The notes beneath the pieces are model-generated. The model did not search any database, had not been told where the DNA came from, and saw only the letters and a program-made list of their open reading frames with translations. From assembly GCA_023662835.1 (NCBI GenBank), contig JAMPII010000008.1, forward strand, positions 1-52,806: a stretch of DNA of 52,806 nt. Direction: 5' to 3'. Shown piece after piece: positions 43,750 through 52,781 of this stretch (position 1 is the stretch's first letter; every line of letters starts with the position of its first letter). Origin of the DNA: Muribaculaceae bacterium. Its GTDB lineage: Bacteria; Bacteroidota; Bacteroidia; Bacteroidales; Muribaculaceae. A program made the position numbers and the translations under genes.

Positions 43750-46611
43750 TTAACGTGGACCTCTTCCTCCAGGGCCACCCCCGGGAGGTCCGAAGCGGCC
43801 GGGGCCTCCACCTTCCTGGAATCCTTCGGGCCGTTTTCCTTTGCCGAACGAGTTAAATCGGTAGGATAGTGTTACCATGAAGTAGCGGGAGAGTGAGTTA
43901 TACTCAATATCGTCGATATAGTTAGCTGTTACAGTGCGTCGTATATTGCTTCGCTGGTTCAGCAGGTCGTAAACTTTCACGGCCAGTGTCAGCGATTTCG
44001 AAGCGAGAAACTGCTGCGAAAGGGTTGCGTTCCAGAGCCATGTTTTAGTGTTGTAGCCGGCAGCGTAGCCCGAGGTTGCGGAGTAGTTAACATCGGTTTG
44101 TATTGTCAAGCCCCAAGGGGTATAGTATGTACCGTCGAATCGTCCGCCGTAGCTGTGGATTGTTTGGTTACCTTGAACTTGAACGGTGTTCTTTGTTGTC
44201 TGCAACGTGTAGCGCGGACGAATCTCAAGCTCGAAGTTGTCGGGGCGGAATGTGATACCAGGATTTTCGCTGAGCATCAGTGTTAGCGATGCGTTTTTGA
44301 CGTCGTTGTTGTAACCTACCGTACGATTAACGTTTGCGAAGATATGGTTTGAGAACGACCATTTTTTGTTGCGGAACGGCATTGAGAACATATTCATTAA
44401 GCGTCCGTTCCAAACGCCATTCACGTTCTTGTACTCGGTCAGGCGCGAACCGTTTTCGAAAATTCGTGTGGCCGAGATGATAGCGTTCTGGCTCATCTGG
44501 ATGTCGGCCATTAACATAATGCTTCGTTGCGCCTCCATATTGAAATCCTGAAAACGGATCATCATGTTATGGTTGAACGACGGGTCGAGGTTCGGGTTAC
44601 CTTGAATCTGGTTTGTCGGGTTTGACACATCAAGTACAGGCTGCAACTGGGCCATCGAGGGCTGTTGTGAATTGCCGCGGTAGTGGATTTGCAATGACGA
44701 TTGTTTGCTGAACTTGTAGCGGTAGCGCAGGTAGGGGGCGTAGTTCCAAACCCAGCGGTCGATGTTCTTGTCGGAATTGTCGAGGTAGATCGACTTCGAC
44801 ATCTGCGGAACGAGTGCCATGCCGACATCGAGATTGGCATTCTTTGTCACTTTACGGAACCCGAGGCTTATGTTCTGGTTGAAGTAATTGTTGCGATAGC
44901 GGTTGGAATACAGCGGATCGGGTTCGATGGGAATATATTGGCCTGTTTCTGGGTCGACTGTGACGGGCGGATAAATTCCCAGGTCGTAGTCCTCGGGAAT
45001 GTTGTAAACAAGCTTGTCGGCATTATTCCAGCGATAGTTGGCCATATAACTAAAGTTTAGGTAGTTGCCGTTGGAAACATCACCCAGCGGCTCAGTCCAT
45101 GTTAGACGGCCCCTTACCTGATTGCTCCAGGTTTTGTTGTCGTTATATTGGTCGAGATTCTCGGGAATATCCATTGTATTGTCGGGGTCGTCTTCAATCA
45201 TGCGTATGAAGTCGGAGAAAGAGGTTTCGCGCTCCAGCACATTTGAGTAACGATAATTTCCCATCAAAGAGAACGATCGGCCACGATGGTTCTTGAAGTT
45301 GTGGTTATATATTACGCGTCCGCCGAATTCGTAGGAATCGCCTTTGTCACGGCTACCGGTTTCATTGTGGCTGGCCTGCTCGTAGTTGCGGTTGAAATAG
45401 TCGGTTACCTCCGAGGAGTTCGCCTTGTTGAAATTAAGCGAGAAGTTTGGCCGCACTTCCAATGTATTGAACGAGTCGGGTTTCCAAAGCACACGGAAAT
45501 CGCCGCGGATGTTGTTGCCTCGGTCGCGCGAGTATTTGTTGATTTTCGAGTAGGTTGAATAGTCGCTGAACAGGTATTCGCGCTCCTGACGGGTAATCGA
45601 TTTCTGGTCGGTATTACTCCACATCACGTCGCCGCCCACACGGATTATTTCTTTCTTTCCAACGTTGAAGTTCAAACCCAGCGCCCGCGATTCCGTGATG
45701 CCGTTGTTGCCTCCAAAACGGCGAAAACGATTGCCGTTCGAATCGGTGAAACCTATCTGGTTAGTATTATTGAAGTTACCAAGGAATGTCATCTGGTTGC
45801 CGTCCCAGAAACGGTTAACATTGAAAGAAGTCATATACCGGTCGTCTGTACCATAGCCGGCCTCAACGTTGCCAAACCAACCTTGGTTCATGCCACGTTT
45901 AAAAGTGAGGTTTATAACGGTTTCATCTTCGCCGTCGTCAACTCCGGTCAGACGCGCCATATCGCTCTTTCGGTCGACCACTTGCAGTTTGTCGACCATA
46001 TTTGCCGGCAGGTTTTTCGAAGCAACCTTTGGGTCGTCGCTGAAAAATTCTTTTCCGTCGATTAGGATTTTGGATATCGTTTTGCCGTTGGCGGTGATTG
46101 CGCCGTCGGTTCCTACCTCAACTCCTGGCAATCGTTTTAGCAGATCCTCAACAACCGCGTTTGGCTGAGTATGATACGAGTCTGCATTGTATTCAACCGT
46201 ATCCTCCATAACCTTGATAGGGGTTTTTACGGCCTGAACAACAGCTTCCTTAAGCATAATCGACGATGAGCGCATCGCAATCGGGTTCAACTTCGTGTTC
46301 GAATTGAGACGCAGCAGGGTATCAAGCGGTTCATAACCGATGTAGGTTGCCTGAAGTATGTATCGGCCTGTTGCCACCGAAGGGAATGAGAACAGACCGT
46401 CGAGGTTTGTTGTAGTTCCTTTTACGAAACTGCTGTCCTTGGCACGAAGCAACCTCACAGTTGCCTCGATCATTGGCTCTCCCGATTTTTCAATAAGCAA
46501 ACCAGACAAAGTCACTGTCTTTCTAGTTTTTGTGCCGCTCTGTTGCTGTGCCTGCGCACCAACAGCAAACAAAAGCAACAAAAGAGCCGTAGAAATTACA
46601 CGCCGGATCAT
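43750..46611 (-). CDS. TonB-linked outer-membrane beta-barrel protein
   Basis: This 953-residue outer-membrane protein has a signal peptide (MIRRVISTALLLLLFAVGAQA). A carboxypeptidase-regulatory-like beta-sandwich (about 28-105, LSGLLIEKSGEPMIEATVRLL) and a plug domain with LKRLPGVEVGTDGAITANGKTISKILIDGKEFF follow. A long beta-barrel closes the protein. The C-terminus ends in an unusual Gly/Pro/Arg-rich tail (GGGPGRFGPPGGGPGGRG). No SusD partner follows, unlike glycan importers, so it is closer to the TonB-receptor-like OMP_b-brl_3 group. The ATG at 46611 is preferred to 46635 because it starts the signal peptide. Ligand unknown. Confidence 0.88.
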   Translation of the reverse strand: MIRRVISTALLLLLFAVGAQAQQQSGTKTRKTVTLSGLLIEKSGEPMIEATVRLLRAKDSSFVKGTTTNLDGLFSFPSVATGRYILQATYIGYEPLDTLLRLNSNTKLNPIAMRSSSIMLKEAVVQAVKTPIKVMEDTVEYNADSYHTQPNAVVEDLLKRLPGVEVGTDGAITANGKTISKILIDGKEFFSDDPKVASKNLPANMVDKLQVVDRKSDMARLTGVDDGEDETVINLTFKRGMNQGWFGNVEAGYGTDDRYMTSFNVNRFWDGNQMTFLGNFNNTNQIGFTDSNGNRFRRFGGNNGITESRALGLNFNVGKKEIIRVGGDVMWSNTDQKSITRQEREYLFSDYSTYSKINKYSRDRGNNIRGDFRVLWKPDSFNTLEVRPNFSLNFNKANSSEVTDYFNRNYEQASHNETGSRDKGDSYEFGGRVIYNHNFKNHRGRSFSLMGNYRYSNVLERETSFSDFIRMIEDDPDNTMDIPENLDQYNDNKTWSNQVRGRLTWTEPLGDVSNGNYLNFSYMANYRWNNADKLVYNIPEDYDLGIYPPVTVDPETGQYIPIEPDPLYSNRYRNNYFNQNISLGFRKVTKNANLDVGMALVPQMSKSIYLDNSDKNIDRWVWNYAPYLRYRYKFSKQSSLQIHYRGNSQQPSMAQLQPVLDVSNPTNQIQGNPNLDPSFNHNMMIRFQDFNMEAQRSIMLMADIQMSQNAIISATRIFENGSRLTEYKNVNGVWNGRLMNMFSMPFRNKKWSFSNHIFANVNRTVGYNNDVKNASLTLMLSENPGITFRPDNFELEIRPRYTLQTTKNTVQVQGNQTIHSYGGRFDGTYYTPWGLTIQTDVNYSATSGYAAGYNTKTWLWNATLSQQFLASKSLTLAVKVYDLLNQRSNIRRTVTANYIDDIEYNSLSRYFMVTLSYRFNSFGKGKRPEGFQEGGGPGRFGPPGGGPGGRGPR

Positions 46612-46833
46612 ATGACGCCAGAAATACGATTGCATTTTGTTGTAATAATATTTTTTTGTTATATGCTATTATCTTTTTTTATTCTCACTTCTGCTTTGAC
46701 TCCTGAAAAGGAAAAGGTTTAAAGGGGGTTAACTATTTTAGGCAAATTTTTTGTAAAATATTTTTCACTTTGTCGAAAACGAAACTGGGGGTTAGACGGT
46801 TATAAAGATATATAAAATTGAACTTTTGAATAT

Positions 46834-48270
46834 ATGTTAACGATGTTTAAGCCTGTTGTAGCGCTTTCGGGCGCACTGTTATTATTGTTTTCCGTTGGTG
46901 CGCCGGAAGCTGTCGCCGCAGTTCCATCGGCCGATTCTCCGCTCGATACCATCCCAGCCCATTGGACATATACCGAGCACTTCAATCAGGAATTGCCCGA
47001 CAACGATAGCTGGTGGCGGTCGTTCAACGATCCGTTGCTCGACTCGCTCATTGCCGAGGGCATACAAGCCAACTACAACGTTGTTATGGCTGCAAGGCGT
47101 ATCGAGATTGCCCGACAGCAAGTGCTGATTGCCCGTGCCGGTTACATGCCAACCGTCGACCTGTCGGCCGGCTGGAACAAGAGCCGCAGCTCGGGTGGCC
47201 TGGCCGGTAATCATCTGGAAGCGGCCACCGTGGCCGACTATTTCAATCTCGGGTTGAGTATGAGCTGGGAGATTGATGTGTTTGGCAAAATCCGCACGAA
47301 GGCCAAGCAGGAGAAAGAGCTGTACAAGGTTTCCCGTGCCGAATATGCTGCAACGATGGTCACGTTATGTGCCAACATCGCAAAATCGTACATGCAGCTG
47401 CGGATGTATCAAGAGCAATGGCAGGTAGCGAACGAGCATATCGCATCGCAGGGGAAAATCGTGAAGATTACCGAAGCCCGGTTGGACGCAGGTTTGGCAT
47501 CGATGCTCGATGTTACACAAGCGCGTGTGGTTTATTACTCTACAAAATCAACCTTACCTAATCTTGAGGCATCGATCCACAACACTATTAATTCGCTGGC
47601 TGTGCTGTTAGGAACGTATCCCGAGAATGTTTATCACCGTTTGGAAAAGGCAGCTCCTTTGCCCGACCATATCGCGCTGGTTCCTATCGGAGTGCCGGTT
47701 GATTTGCTGCGCCGGCGTCCCGATGTTGTTGAGGCCGAATGCAATCTGGCAGCAAGCGCCGCGGCTCTGGGCATTGCCAAGAAGGAGTTTCTGCCTACGT
47801 TAACGCTGAACGGGTCGATCGGAACCGCATCGCACAAGCTCGGCAATATGTTCCGCAATCCGACGCTAACCTACACAATTGCGCCAACGTTGAGCTGGAC
47901 CGTTTTTTCTGGAATGTCGCGCCGCCACAATGCCATCGCGGCAAAGCAACAAATGGAATTGCAGATCGACAATTATAACCTCACGGTTCTCAACGCTGTC
48001 AGCGAAGTTGATTGCTGCATAAGCACCTACGAGGGTTCTCTGAAGACAATCGACCTTTTGCGTCAGGTGATTCAGCAGAGCCAGAAATCGCTTGAACTGT
48101 CGCTCGATCTTTACAAACGAGGATTGTCGCCATTCAATAATGTTGTCACCGCACAACAGAGCCTTCTGGAAAACCAAAATTCACTAATATCGGCCCGCGG
48201 AAGCGCGCTCACCGCTCAGATTGCGCTGTATGAGGCATTAGGCGGAGGCTGGAATTCAACTGATTTATAA
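46834..48270 (+). CDS. Efflux outer-membrane factor (OprM/NodT family)
   Basis: This 478-residue outer-membrane channel belongs to a tripartite RND pump. It has the two OEP repeats of the TolC fold: WWRSFNDPLLDSLIAEGIQANYNVVMAARRIEIARQQ at about 60-95, and a second copy near 290-460. PVDLLRRRPDVVEAECNLAASAA, at about 290, is a family signature. The signal peptide has no lipobox Cys, whereas most NodT-type factors are lipoproteins; the hydrophobic run ends near VAA. Starts at 46834 or 46843 are both possible. It is the first gene of the pump operon, divergent from the outer-membrane barrel gene. Confidence 0.92.
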   Translation: MLTMFKPVVALSGALLLLFSVGAPEAVAAVPSADSPLDTIPAHWTYTEHFNQELPDNDSWWRSFNDPLLDSLIAEGIQANYNVVMAARRIEIARQQVLIARAGYMPTVDLSAGWNKSRSSGGLAGNHLEAATVADYFNLGLSMSWEIDVFGKIRTKAKQEKELYKVSRAEYAATMVTLCANIAKSYMQLRMYQEQWQVANEHIASQGKIVKITEARLDAGLASMLDVTQARVVYYSTKSTLPNLEASIHNTINSLAVLLGTYPENVYHRLEKAAPLPDHIALVPIGVPVDLLRRRPDVVEAECNLAASAAALGIAKKEFLPTLTLNGSIGTASHKLGNMFRNPTLTYTIAPTLSWTVFSGMSRRHNAIAAKQQMELQIDNYNLTVLNAVSEVDCCISTYEGSLKTIDLLRQVIQQSQKSLELSLDLYKRGLSPFNNVVTAQQSLLENQNSLISARGSALTAQIALYEALGGGWNSTDL

Positions 48271-48296
48271 ATACCAGGTTGTTGAAAGCTAAACTA

Positions 48297-48323
48297 CGGC
48301 CGGAAAGCGCCAACCACCGGCCG
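48297..48323 (+). promoter_or_regulatory. GC-rich hairpin between efflux genes
   Basis: CGGCCGG (48297-48303) pairs with CCGGCCG (48317-48323) around a 13-nt loop, inside the 82-nt gap between channel and adaptor genes. No T-run follows. It may protect the mRNA end or set the ratio of channel to pump, or be incidental. Confidence 0.55.
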
Positions 48324-48352
48324 GCAAAAAACAACCTCTAAAAAACAACAAT

Positions 48353-49477
48353 ATGAAACGCACATGTCTTTTATTTGCCATGCCGTCGTTACTGGCCGTA
48401 GCCCTGACGATGTTCTGTGCCTGCAGCGGCAAGCATAAGCCGGGACAGGAAGCCGACGATGTTACGCAGGTAAGTGTAGCCAAACCCTTAGTTAAATCGG
48501 TTATGGTTCATAAGTCATATCCCGGATACACATATGCCAACGCAACAGCCAATGTAGTTGCCCGGGTTAATGGACAGCTTATTTCGAAATCGTACAGCGG
48601 CGGCGACTTTGTTGAAAAAGGTAAGGTGCTGTTCAACATCGAACCAACACAATACTCCGATGCCGTACGTCAGGCCGAGGCAGCGCTTACAACAGCTAAC
48701 TCACAGTATGAATACACCTCGCGCGAGTATGAGGCCATGAAGAGGGCTCTTGAAAGTGACGCCGTGTCGGCAATGGATGTTGTTCAGGCAAAATCGTCGA
48801 TGCAGCAGGCCCAGGCCGATATAAAGAAAGCCACAGCCGCCTTGAGCGATGCCCGCACTAACCTGAGCTACTGTACGGTACGCGCTCCGTTCTCAGGTCG
48901 CATTTCCGGTTCGACACTCGACGTGGGTGCGTACGTCAGCGGAGCGGGAGCACCTGTAACACTGGCTACTATTTACGACGACTCGCAAGTTGTTGTGGTG
49001 TTCAACATTGAGGATTCGCAATACGACCATGTACTTGAAACCCAACGTACAAACGACTCCATCTACAATAATATCCCTGTCGTGCTACAGGAACAGAGCG
49101 GCAAACCGTACATGGCCAAACTGAATTATACGGCTCCGTCGATCGACAAGTCGACCGGTACATTTACAATGAAGGCCGCCATCGACAATAAGAACGGTGA
49201 ACTGCGCGACGGTATGTATGCCACAGTAAATCTCCCTATAGGAGTTGTCGACAATGCGATACTCGTAAATGACGCATCGATCAGCACCGACCAGCTGGGC
49301 AAATATCTCTACACCCTTAGCGACTCGAACACGGTTGTTTACACACCAATAAAGATAGGTGAGCTTTACAACGATTCGCTACGCATTGTCACCGATGGTA
49401 TCACAGCCGACAGCCGATACGTTACATCGGCGTTGCTGAAAGTGCGCGAAGGAATGAAAGTGAAACCGATAGAATAA
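48353..49477 (+). CDS. RND efflux membrane-fusion adaptor lipoprotein (AcrA-like)
   Basis: This 374-residue periplasmic adaptor bridges the inner-membrane pump and outer-membrane channel. The signal ends in the lipobox FCAC with Cys24. The barrel-sandwich and helical-hairpin regions are typical: ANATANVVARVNGQLISKSYSGGDFVEKGKVLFNIEPTQY, then a coiled coil ~100-165, then LSYCTVRAPFSGRIS. The beta-barrel domain has the GMYATVNLPIG phrase. It starts 6 nt before the RND pump gene. Efflux substrate unknown. Confidence 0.95.
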   Translation: MKRTCLLFAMPSLLAVALTMFCACSGKHKPGQEADDVTQVSVAKPLVKSVMVHKSYPGYTYANATANVVARVNGQLISKSYSGGDFVEKGKVLFNIEPTQYSDAVRQAEAALTTANSQYEYTSREYEAMKRALESDAVSAMDVVQAKSSMQQAQADIKKATAALSDARTNLSYCTVRAPFSGRISGSTLDVGAYVSGAGAPVTLATIYDDSQVVVVFNIEDSQYDHVLETQRTNDSIYNNIPVVLQEQSGKPYMAKLNYTAPSIDKSTGTFTMKAAIDNKNGELRDGMYATVNLPIGVVDNAILVNDASISTDQLGKYLYTLSDSNTVVYTPIKIGELYNDSLRIVTDGITADSRYVTSALLKVREGMKVKPIE

Positions 49478-49483
49478 ACGGCT

Positions 49484-52400
49484 ATGTTCTCGAAATTTTT
49501 TATAAACAGACCAATATTCGCTACTGTGCTGGCGGTGCTGATGGTACTGGCAGGTTTGCTGACCATACACACGCTGCCCGTGGCGCAGTTGCCCGACATA
49601 ACGCCGCCGACGGTTGTTGTCAGCGCGTCGTATCCCGGCGCATCGGCTGCAACGGTAGCGCGCACCGTAGGCGTACCAATCGAGGAGCAGATTAACGGTG
49701 TTGAAAATATGATGTATATGAGTTCGTCGGCCGGAAGCGACGGCAGCTATATGCTGACAATCACTTTCGAGCAGGGAACCGATATCGACCAGGCTGCAAT
49801 CAACGTGCAAAACCGTTTAAATCTGGCAACACCAACTCTACCTACCTCTGTTACGGAACAGGGGATATCGGTGAATAAAGAGTCGACCAACATTGTGTTG
49901 TTCTGCGCTCTGACAGGCGACTCTACAGCCCATTACGACGCCCTTTACCTTACCAACTACGCCAACATCCACCTTACCGACCCGCTGTCGCGTGTGAAGG
50001 GCGTAGGAGGTGTTGAGGCTTTTGGCGGCGGCAACTACAGTATGCGTATATGGCTCGACCCAGAGCTTATGCGCGCCCGTGGTTTGACGCCGGCCGATGT
50101 ACGTGCGGCCATCCAGAGCCAGAACATGGAAGTGTCGGGAGGTTCGGTGGGCGCGCAGCCTAATCCGTCGGGCGATGCTTTTGAGTTTACCGTCACCTCG
50201 CAGGGTAACCTGTCGACAGCAGCCGAGTTTGCCGACGTGATTATCCGCGCCGACAACGGAGGCATACTGCGGCTGAGCGATGTTGGCCGTGTCGATTTGG
50301 GTTCAATATCCTATTCGGCAACTACAACTGTTTCGGGCAAGGAGGCGGCACTATTGGGTATCAAGCAATTGCCCGGAGCAAATGCGCTTCAGGTGTCGAA
50401 AGCCGCCAGGGAGGAACTTGCTAAATTGGCTCAATACTTTCCACCGGGCGTACACTACAACGTAGTGCTTGACTCATCGGACTTTGTCGACGCTTCGATC
50501 CACGATGTGCTTGTCACATTCGTTGAAACCGCCTTGATTGTGATGATCGTTATTCTGCTGTTCCTGCAAAACTGGAGGGCGGTGATTATTCCAATGCTGA
50601 CTATCCCGGTTTCGCTGATTGCCACGTTTGCAGTCATGAAACTTATGGGATTCTCCATTAATACGCTGACACTGTTTGGGCTTGTGCTTGCGATAGCGAT
50701 TGTGGTCGACGACGCAATCGTGGTTGTGGAGGATTGCTCGCGATTGGTTGATGCCGGGAAGCTGTCGCGCCGGCAGGCAGCAGTAAAAGCAATGGATGAA
50801 CTGACGGGACCTGTAGTGGGCGAGGTGTTGGTTCTGCTGTCGGTGTTTATCCCAACCGCTTTTGTTTCGGGAATCACGGGTCAGCTCTACAAACAGTTTG
50901 CTTTGACAATTGCAGTTAGTACGGCCTTCTCTGGCTTTAACGCTCTGACACTTACCCCGGCATTGTGTGCATTGTTCCTTACGCCACGTGTCAAGTCGCC
51001 ACGCAATATCATTTACCGAATTTTCAATAAAGGATATAATGCGACAGAGAATTTTTACAAACGCTGTATCACAAAAATGCTTGCTCATCCGGGTGTGTCG
51101 CTGAGTGTGTTTTTGGCAATTACAGTAGTAGGTTTTATTCTCTTCCTGCGCTGGCCAACGAGCTACGTTCCAAAGGAGGATCAGGGCTATTTCATGACCT
51201 CGGTGCAGCTGCCACAGGGCGCATCGCTCGAACGTACCCAAAAAACGATGAATCAGCTAACCGAAATGGTTATGAAGCTGCCCGGGGTGAAAGATGTGAT
51301 GACAATATCGGGCTTCTCGTTTATGGGAGGAGGCGCATCGTCGAACATGGGCTCGCTGTTTGTTGTTCTCGAGCCGTGGAAGGACCGCAAGAGTAAGGAA
51401 GAGAGTGTTTCGGCTCTGATTGCCAAAACCGATATGCTGGCTGCCGAAAACATACAGGAGGCTGTGGTGTTCTCCGTTAACCCGCCTACAATACAAGGAC
51501 TGGGTATGTCGTCGGGACTCGAGATGCAACTTCTGGATATAAACTCTCGCGGGCCGGCAGAAATGAAAAAGGCAATCACCGCTTTGCAGCAGGCAGCGGC
51601 CAAATCGGATAAGATTGCGTCGATCACCAGTCTGTACCAGGGCGAGGTTCCGCAGTATCAGCTGAATATCGATCGCGACCGAGTTAAGCTTCAGGGACTG
51701 ACAATGGCTGATATATACTCAACGCTCGGCGGCTATATGGGAGGCAGCTACGTTAACGACTTCACCGAGTTTGGCCGCACATTCCAGGTAACGCTCCAGG
51801 GCGATGACAATGCCCGTGGAAATATCGACGACGTTAAGAAACTATCGGTTCGCAACGCTCAAGGAGAAATGGTTCCGTTCTCGTCGTTCACTACAATCGA
51901 ACAGGTTATGGGCGAGCCTACGGCATCGCGCTACAACACTTATGCGACAGCTGCCATAACGGCGAATGTTGCCGACGGAGTGTCGTCGCAGCAGGGCATC
52001 AAAGCTATGGAAGAGCTTGTTAAGGAAACTCTGGGCAACAACTACGCCTACGCCTGGACCGGCGAGGCTTTGCAGGAAACCCAGTCGGGGACTACGGTTT
52101 CCATGGTCTTTATCTTTGCTATCATCCTGACGCTGCTCGTGCTTGCCGCACAATATGAGAGTTGGACTGATCCTATAGCCGTTGTGCTTGCGATGCCGGT
52201 AGCCGTTCTGGGCACAGTGCTGGGCTGTCTTATCATGGGTCAGAGTATAAGCATCTACACTCAAATTGGATTGATACTTGTGCTGGGATTGTCGGCGAAG
52301 AACGCAATTTTGATCGTTGAGTATGCAACCTACTTCCGCAAGGCAGGGACACCTTTGCGTCAGGCTGCGCTTGATGCCGGTGTGATCCGATTCCGCCCCA

Positions 52401-52690
52401 TCATGATGACCGCCATAGCCTTTATTTTTGGTGTGATGCCAATGATGTTTGCAACAGGAGCCGGAGCCGAAAGCCGCGTTTCGCTGGGTACGGCCGTTGT
52501 TTTCGGCATGATAATCAACGCGATATTCGGCACGCTGTTTGTTCCAAACTTCTGGGAACTTATGCGCGGATTGCAAGAGAAATACCTCAACAAACTGTTC
52601 AAGAATGTCGACACCTCCCCTACGGCCGGGCAATCGACTTCTACATCGGAGCAAACCGGCACTTCGGCGAACAACCCCACTGAAGTATAG
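49484..52690 (+). CDS. RND family efflux pump, AcrB/HAE1 type
   Basis: This 1068-residue inner-membrane transporter of the hydrophobe/amphiphile exporter family is proton-driven. Features include the N-terminal MFSKFFINRPIFATVLAVLMVLAG, twelve membrane segments and large periplasmic loops after segments 1 and 7. Segment 4 has AIVVDDAIVVVED with the paired proton-relay aspartates, and segment 10 has LGLSAKNAILIVEYA with the partner lysine. Length matches the family. It likely forms a homotrimer with the adaptor and the channel encoded just upstream. The C-terminal ~35 residues are Ser/Thr/Gln-rich. Exported compounds cannot be told from sequence. Confidence 0.96.
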   Translation: MFSKFFINRPIFATVLAVLMVLAGLLTIHTLPVAQLPDITPPTVVVSASYPGASAATVARTVGVPIEEQINGVENMMYMSSSAGSDGSYMLTITFEQGTDIDQAAINVQNRLNLATPTLPTSVTEQGISVNKESTNIVLFCALTGDSTAHYDALYLTNYANIHLTDPLSRVKGVGGVEAFGGGNYSMRIWLDPELMRARGLTPADVRAAIQSQNMEVSGGSVGAQPNPSGDAFEFTVTSQGNLSTAAEFADVIIRADNGGILRLSDVGRVDLGSISYSATTTVSGKEAALLGIKQLPGANALQVSKAAREELAKLAQYFPPGVHYNVVLDSSDFVDASIHDVLVTFVETALIVMIVILLFLQNWRAVIIPMLTIPVSLIATFAVMKLMGFSINTLTLFGLVLAIAIVVDDAIVVVEDCSRLVDAGKLSRRQAAVKAMDELTGPVVGEVLVLLSVFIPTAFVSGITGQLYKQFALTIAVSTAFSGFNALTLTPALCALFLTPRVKSPRNIIYRIFNKGYNATENFYKRCITKMLAHPGVSLSVFLAITVVGFILFLRWPTSYVPKEDQGYFMTSVQLPQGASLERTQKTMNQLTEMVMKLPGVKDVMTISGFSFMGGGASSNMGSLFVVLEPWKDRKSKEESVSALIAKTDMLAAENIQEAVVFSVNPPTIQGLGMSSGLEMQLLDINSRGPAEMKKAITALQQAAAKSDKIASITSLYQGEVPQYQLNIDRDRVKLQGLTMADIYSTLGGYMGGSYVNDFTEFGRTFQVTLQGDDNARGNIDDVKKLSVRNAQGEMVPFSSFTTIEQVMGEPTASRYNTYATAAITANVADGVSSQQGIKAMEELVKETLGNNYAYAWTGEALQETQSGTTVSMVFIFAIILTLLVLAAQYESWTDPIAVVLAMPVAVLGTVLGCLIMGQSISIYTQIGLILVLGLSAKNAILIVEYATYFRKAGTPLRQAALDAGVIRFRPIMMTAIAFIFGVMPMMFATGAGAESRVSLGTAVVFGMIINAIFGTLFVPNFWELMRGLQEKYLNKLFKNVDTSPTAGQSTSTSEQTGTSANNPTEV

Positions 52691-52707
52691 CCACAAGAGG
52701 ATCTAAT

Positions 52708-52745
52708 AATCAGGGGTGCCGTCTTCTGCGACTACACCCCTGATT
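52708..52745 (+). terminator. Probable terminator of the efflux operon
   Basis: AATCAGGGGTG (52708-52718) pairs perfectly with CACCCCTGATT (52735-52745) around a 16-nt loop, 17 nt past the pump stop. There is no strong T-run after it. Its right arm runs directly into the 3'-UTR repeat. Confidence 0.7.
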
Positions 52746-52781
52746 TAGGGTCCATATCATAAAATTTCAGGGCCGCTGGGG
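52745..52781 (+). repeat. 3'-UTR repeat, copy C (right end of window)
   Basis: This 37-nt stretch is the reverse complement of 15-51 with one mismatch (52751). It begins 55 nt after the pump stop, in the same orientation as that gene. The arms GGTCC (52749-52753) and GGGCC (52769-52773) keep pairing through a G-T wobble, so the hairpin seen in copy A is preserved. The last 25 nt, beyond 52781, diverge from copy A's flank. Confidence 0.75.

Noticed and set aside
41144-46611. Polysaccharide utilisation locus
   Set aside because: A glycosidase and a TonB-like barrel are adjacent, but they are separated by a terminator and separate promoter, and there is no SusD, sensor or second glycosidase.
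50474-52696. 255- and 284-codon minus-strand frames opposite the RND pump gene
   Set aside because: They are rich in His, Arg, Gln and Cys, as expected for shadows of a membrane protein gene, and lack any motif or start context.
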